Origin: Aquila chrysaetos chrysaetos
Lineage: Eukaryota; Chordata; Aves; Accipitriformes; Accipitridae
Direction: 5' to 3'
NCBI RefSeq assembly: GCF_900496995.4
Contig: NC_044011.1
Coordinates: 21,422,041-21,486,040, forward strand
Length of the DNA stretch: 64,000 bases
This document shows, one piece after another, positions 63,801-64,000 of this stretch. How positions within the stretch are numbered: the first letter of the stretch is position 1; every line of letters starts with the position of its first letter. Both the position numbers and the translations under genes were made by a program. The notes beneath the pieces are model-generated. The model made no database searches, was not told where the DNA came from, and worked only from the letters and a program-made list of their open reading frames with translations.

Positions 63801-64000
63801 ACAGATAGTGATATAACTATAGCAGTGTGATAGCCACAACAGCTGGGTGGAAGCTATCAGTTCCTTGGCAATTAAGTGTAAAAGATAACAGCAAGTGATC
63901 AAAAGAAAAAGTCTCTGCTTTTCTGTACATTTCCACAAGATGTAACTCCACTTTTACATGAAACAGTCATTTCTGGGCCTGTTGAGGGCGTACAATTAAT
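57856..64000 (-). other. PEX7: PEX7 last intron and possibly more, no sure exon
   Basis: About 6.1 kb upstream of the PEX7 last exon, AT-rich. Penultimate-exon sequence of the HTEFTCGLDF type, which is strongly conserved in PEX7, was searched for on the minus strand and not found, so it probably lies beyond the window. One splice-bounded open stretch at 60551-60673 was considered and is described under findings. A perfect 11-bp-stem hairpin sits at 60164-60189. No transposon recognised. Confidence 0.5.

Noticed and set aside
1-64000. CRISPR arrays, operons, phage or bacterial mobile systems
   Set aside because: The sequence is intron-bearing vertebrate DNA; no regularly spaced identical repeats or bacterial gene organisation were seen.
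1-64000. tRNA or rRNA genes
   Set aside because: No cloverleaf with A and B box motifs and no rRNA core sequence was recognised on either strand by eye.

Overview
The window is vertebrate nuclear DNA, almost certainly from a bird and probably from outside the fowl/duck lineage. It has spliced genes with GT-AG introns, 5'-truncated CR1 LINE tails ending in the ATTCTATG-type octamer, and several long terminal repeats of an avian ERVL-like family. Three genes are recognisable: IL20RA on the plus strand, then SLC35D3 and PEX7 on the minus strand. Their order and relative orientation match human 6q23 (PEX7, SLC35D3, IL20RA) read in reverse. The species cannot be named from the sequence alone.

Layout. 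1-12973: IL20RA exons 2 to 7 (all but the signal-peptide exon, which must lie upstream), with a UTR ending at a probable AATAAA at 12968. Its introns hold a partial endogenous retrovirus (2408 to about 3900, sense), two CR1 tails and a solo LTR with a perfect 5-bp target duplication. About 12974-46700: a gene desert of roughly 34 kb with no convincing exon. It holds one CR1, three LTRs, an isolated GC/CpG-rich patch near 25.5 kb, homopolymers and microsatellites. 47509-49983: SLC35D3, two coding exons inside a very GC-rich CpG island (about 49.3-50.85 kb), with a degenerate ~20-bp minisatellite in its only coding intron. 53525-54060: another CR1. 57769-57855: the last coding exon of PEX7. The rest of PEX7 lies to the right, with no other exon confidently found up to 64000.

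Function. The three genes are neighbours, not a pathway. IL20RA is a class II cytokine receptor chain (IL-19/20/24, and IL-26 with IL10RB) signalling through JAK1/STAT3. SLC35D3 is a ten-span nucleotide-sugar-transporter-like membrane protein. PEX7 is the WD-repeat receptor for PTS2 cargo of peroxisomes.

Most notable: an internal 51-residue-period duplication in the IL20RA cytoplasmic tail that carries the YxxQ STAT-docking segment; a sense-oriented LTR in IL20RA intron 2 with a perfect CRE next to a TATA box; the SLC35D3 intronic minisatellite; and an orphan CpG patch with an inverted pair of TAATCC homeodomain sites. I found no evidence of a novel defence or mobile system. No BLAST, RepeatMasker, splice or conservation tool was run; all family calls are by eye.
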